This document shows positions 32,138 through 35,022 of a stretch of 35,022 nt of DNA, one piece after another; position 1 is the stretch's first letter; every line of letters begins with the position of its first letter. Source of the DNA: Scenedesmus sp. ARA3 (lineage: Eukaryota > Chlorophyta > Chlorophyceae > Sphaeropleales > Scenedesmaceae); the NCBI GenBank assembly GCA_004335835.1, contig RWJK01001298.1:13378-48399 (forward strand). Reading direction: 5' to 3'. The notes under the pieces are model-generated. The model worked only from the letters and a program-made list of their open reading frames with translations, ran no database searches and had not been told where the DNA came from. The translations under genes and the position numbers were made by a program.

Positions 32138-32743
32138 CTCAGGCTGACCTGCTGATTATGATTTGGCGCCTGGCTGTCTGGTTAGCTGAGGCAGAATTGT
32201 CGTGATCGTGGTTCCAGCCCATAATGTTTTGACCCAATAATTCCCGTCACGATGTTGGGCCGCTGAGCCTGCTGTGGCGCGCCCAGTTGTTGATAAGTGG
32301 GGCCCCACACTGTGGAGTGGCACTCCAGAAGTAAGGCAGGCTTGCATTGTGCAGGGTGTGTGAACAACAACATCACATAGCTGTGGTGCACGCTGGTGCT
32401 TTCGAAAACCCCACCAGCAGCATGCATGGAAGCCAGCCTTGCAGTTGGCATTGTAAGTGCACATGCATGCCACGTGCCACCTGCCCAGTCCGGCCAGGCC
32501 GTACCAGGTTGCTCACAAAGCCAGTGGTACTGACAGTATCCTGCATATACGTACGCAGGAGTACGTACTGCATCTCCCGCCATCCTGCTGCGCATTTGTC
32601 GAGCCGTCACCGTGACCTGTAACAACGCGCACTGCTGAGATCGCATAAAGGCGCCAATTTTATTGACTGATATGTCTAGCAAGCCATAGCCAACACCACT
32701 GGTTTCAAGCAACAGCACGAGCCGATCAGAAGCTCAAACATCA
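32138..32743. other. Convergent intergenic region
   Basis: This stretch lies between the plus-strand candidate and the stop of the MYND gene. It contains a plus-strand TGTAA at 32452-32456 and a short inverted repeat around 32548-32567 (TACGTAC and GTACGTA). No gene is seen. Confidence 0.45.
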
Positions 32744-33651
32744 TCAGCTCAGGCCCAGGTGCCCTACCAGCAGCCCCACCAGGTCACTCTTCTCCACAGC
32801 AGCAGCAACACCAGTCACACCCAGAGCAGCCAGCAGCGCCTTGAGCTGACGAACAGGCAGCGCGGCAGCAGCAGCAGCACTGCCAGGCAGCGCAAGGCCA
32901 GCTGCTGCAGCAACACCTGCTGGGCTGCTGCTGCTGCTGCTGCTGCTGCGTGCGTCGCCAGCACCACTACCACCGATTGCAGCAGCACTGTCACTGCTGG
33001 TTGCATCATTCTGACCTCCTGCTCCTGCTGCTGCTGCTGCTGCTGCCGCCAGCTTCTTGCAGATCAGCTTGTGCCCCGCATTCCAGTGCTGCTTTTGGCA
33101 TTCCACGCTGCACATGCGCACCTGCTTGCAGCCACCACATACCTTGGCCCTGCCTGTCACCAGCTGCAGCTCACTCAGCTTGCCCAGGTTGGTGCAGCCA
33201 GCGTTGTTGCAAGCCCAGCCAAAAGGCAGCGCAGCCGCCACTGCTGCGCCAAATGCCCTCAGCTGGCCAGGCAGTTCATCACCCCACACACGCTGCACAC
33301 ATGACGCTGATGCGGCGCTGCTCACATCATGCTGCCCTGCATCTGACAGCCCAGCAGCTGCACAGCGCTGCACTGCCGCATACAGTCCTGCCTGCAGCTG
33401 CGCGTGCTGCTGCAGCAGCTGTGTCAGCAACGGCATGCTGGCAGCAGCATCCTCATCACTGCTGCTGCTGCTGCCCGCTGTTGGCACCTCATCGCCTAGC
33501 AGCTGCATGTGGCACAGAAGAGAGCCCAGCCACTCAACATGCACAAACGCCTCCTCAAGCAGCTTACTGACAAAGGCCGTATCAACCTCGCCGCTGCGTG
33601 TCCCAGCTGTTGCCATGGCGCTCCTGTCCTGCTGCTGCCCCTGCACTGAGG

Positions 33652-33682
<31 letters not shown>

Positions 33683-33787
33683 TGGCAGCAGCTCAGTCAG
33701 CACCTGCCCTACCAGCCACATGCTGCGTGCTTCAACCGTCACCCAAGGCATTATCGAGTGCACCAGCTCGCCAGTGTACCATGAAGC

Positions 33788-33833
<46 letters not shown>

Positions 33834-34962
33834 TCCACCCCGCCCTGCCGGAAGGTCACCAGCGGACCTGCTGCAATGACAGCTGCTGAGGCATAGCGCC
33901 CGATGCACCTCGCTGTTGAAAGCACGTCTAGGTCAGCTGTGCCACTCGAGAGAGAGAAGCTCGTGATGCGGCTGCGGCTGACAGCAGCTGCCACATCCAG
34001 TGCCGCCTTTGGGCATATGCCGCGCAGCGCAGAGGCACACTTCTGTGCCGTCAGCAGCAGCGACACCACAAACGGCACGTGCTGCTGACCGGGAAACCTG
34101 AGGTGTGTGTTGCTGCTGCTGCCGCTGTTGCTGCTGCTGCTGCTGCCAGCAGGTGCGGCAAATGATGTCGCCGCTGCGAGCTTTGAGGCCTGCATCACTG
34201 CCAAGGCCTGCGTTGTGACCTGCTCCACTGTGGTCAGCAGCGCTGCAGGCGGCAGTGCAGCTGTGAGCTCAACAGGCAGCAGCGACAGCAGTGCAGCTGC
34301 ACGGTTTGGCATTGTGTCCTGTTCTGCGGTGCTGGTGCTTGCTGCTGCTGCTGCGCTTGGTGCAGCGCGGCTGCAGGTGACAGCGCACAGCACGCGCAGC
34401 GCTGCGCAGAGTGAGACTGCAAACGCCTCTGGGGAGAGCTTGACGGTTGCTGCCAGCTCCTGGGTGTTGGCTGCAAGGAGGGACGAGCAGCCCGCACAAT
34501 GCAGGCAGCAACAGATGACAAGCAGTAGTCAGTACAATGTTATCAGGGGTTTCTAGGGGACATGTGTATACCCAATTGTTCCAGTACAGTGCAGCGGGTC
34601 TATGGCAGGTGTAGCTGTACAGCCGCCTCACTTGCAGGGCACCAGCGAGCGCTGCAAACACAAGTGTTGTCTGGGGTTTGAAGAGACACCTGTGGTGGCC
34701 GCAGCGCAACGCATGGCAGCACATACCGTGGCAACATCCCCCCAATCACCATGCATGAAATCCCACCTGCCCACAGTTTGTGTCATGCAGGTGCTGCTGG
34801 ACTTGTGTATGAGTGTATGACACAGCTGCACTGCCGCTGCTGTCACAAGCGGCCAATGCACCTCCTGCTGCAGAAGCAGCCCATCTGCTGCAACCACATT
34901 TGCCGCTGCCATGGACCAGTGCCACAGCACATACTGGCAGTCCCTGGCATCGTCCTCATCCA

Positions 34963-35022
<60 letters not shown>
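32744..35022 (-). CDS. MYND zinc-finger protein with SAP-like tail (5' end possibly cut)
   Basis: Exons on the minus strand: 34767 to at least 34963, 34632-34651, 32744-34470. The middle exon is only 20 nt and its phase fits on both sides (VGSARWCPATNTQELAA). Counting from the ATG at 34963 the product is 647 residues, but the frame continues upstream as CAG codons to the window edge, so the true start may lie outside. The MYND finger is at about residues 493-543, with CNNAGC, CGGC, CSVEC and HKLIC supplying zinc ligands in the family order. It is a protein-binding module often found in transcriptional or chaperone-linked factors. The last 38 or so residues (LPVRQLKALLAALGV, EKSDLVGLLVGHL) resemble a SAP-like helical fold. 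The middle is Ala/Leu-rich with long Ser runs from CTG repeats. There is no SET domain, so it is not a SMYD methyltransferase. Confidence 0.85.
33791..33830 (-). repeat. CTG tract coding polyserine in the MYND protein
   Basis: On the minus strand this run is read as AGC codons, giving about 13 Ser after GGVDNS. Shorter Ser runs of the same kind lie near 33655-33680 and 33460. Confidence 0.85.
34964..35022 (-). repeat. CTG tract at the window edge, read as CAG codons
   Basis: At least 59 nt of pure CTG reach the right edge. On the minus strand they are CAG codons in frame with the ATG at 34963, so they are either a polyglutamine N-terminus of 19 or more residues or a repeat in the 5' leader. 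Confidence 0.85.

Overview
The window looks like nuclear DNA of a green alga, most likely Chlorophyceae. The evidence is intron-dense genes with GT-AG introns, GC-rich exons, many (CAG/CTG)n tracts giving poly-Gln, poly-Ser or poly-Ala in exons, and TGTAA polyadenylation motifs. Nothing looks bacterial, and no rRNA, tRNA, CRISPR or complete transposon was seen. I could not pin down the genus.

Every well-supported gene is on the minus strand, so the window reads from right to left. From low to high coordinate: (1) the 5' end of an unrecognised gene running off the left edge (1-389); (2) two tandem sigma-like glutathione S-transferase genes with identical six-exon structures (1055-3579 and 4245-6557); (3) a gene-free gap (6558-8486); (4) a complete 13-exon long-chain acyl-CoA synthetase (8487-14856); (5) about 6.7 kb with no recognisable gene, holding a perfect 19-bp hairpin; (6) an 18-exon APAF-1-like winged-helix/WD40 protein (21598-31052); (7) a small plus-strand candidate (about 31567-32137); (8) the 3' part of a MYND-finger protein with a SAP-like tail (32744 to the right edge). 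Exon joins were worked out by hand. For the two GST genes, the LACS and the WD40 gene, every splice phase closes and the spliced frame is open; for the MYND gene the same holds within the window.

The genes do not form a pathway: GSTs act in detoxification, LACS activates fatty acids, the WD40 protein is a likely scaffold and the MYND protein a likely protein-interaction factor.

The most striking signal is structural. At many introns the exon edge, with its splice donor or acceptor and adjoining intron, is copied two to five times in tandem with a period of about 70-180 bp. All extra copies lie inside the intron. This occurs in both GST genes, the LACS gene and the WD40 gene, and suggests a general way introns grow, and perhaps arise, in this genome. 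The second notable point is that the APAF-1-like gene keeps the winged-helix, helical and WD40 parts but has no NB-ARC P-loop; a Ser/Ala/Gln-rich segment behind a predicted N-myristoylation signal takes its place.
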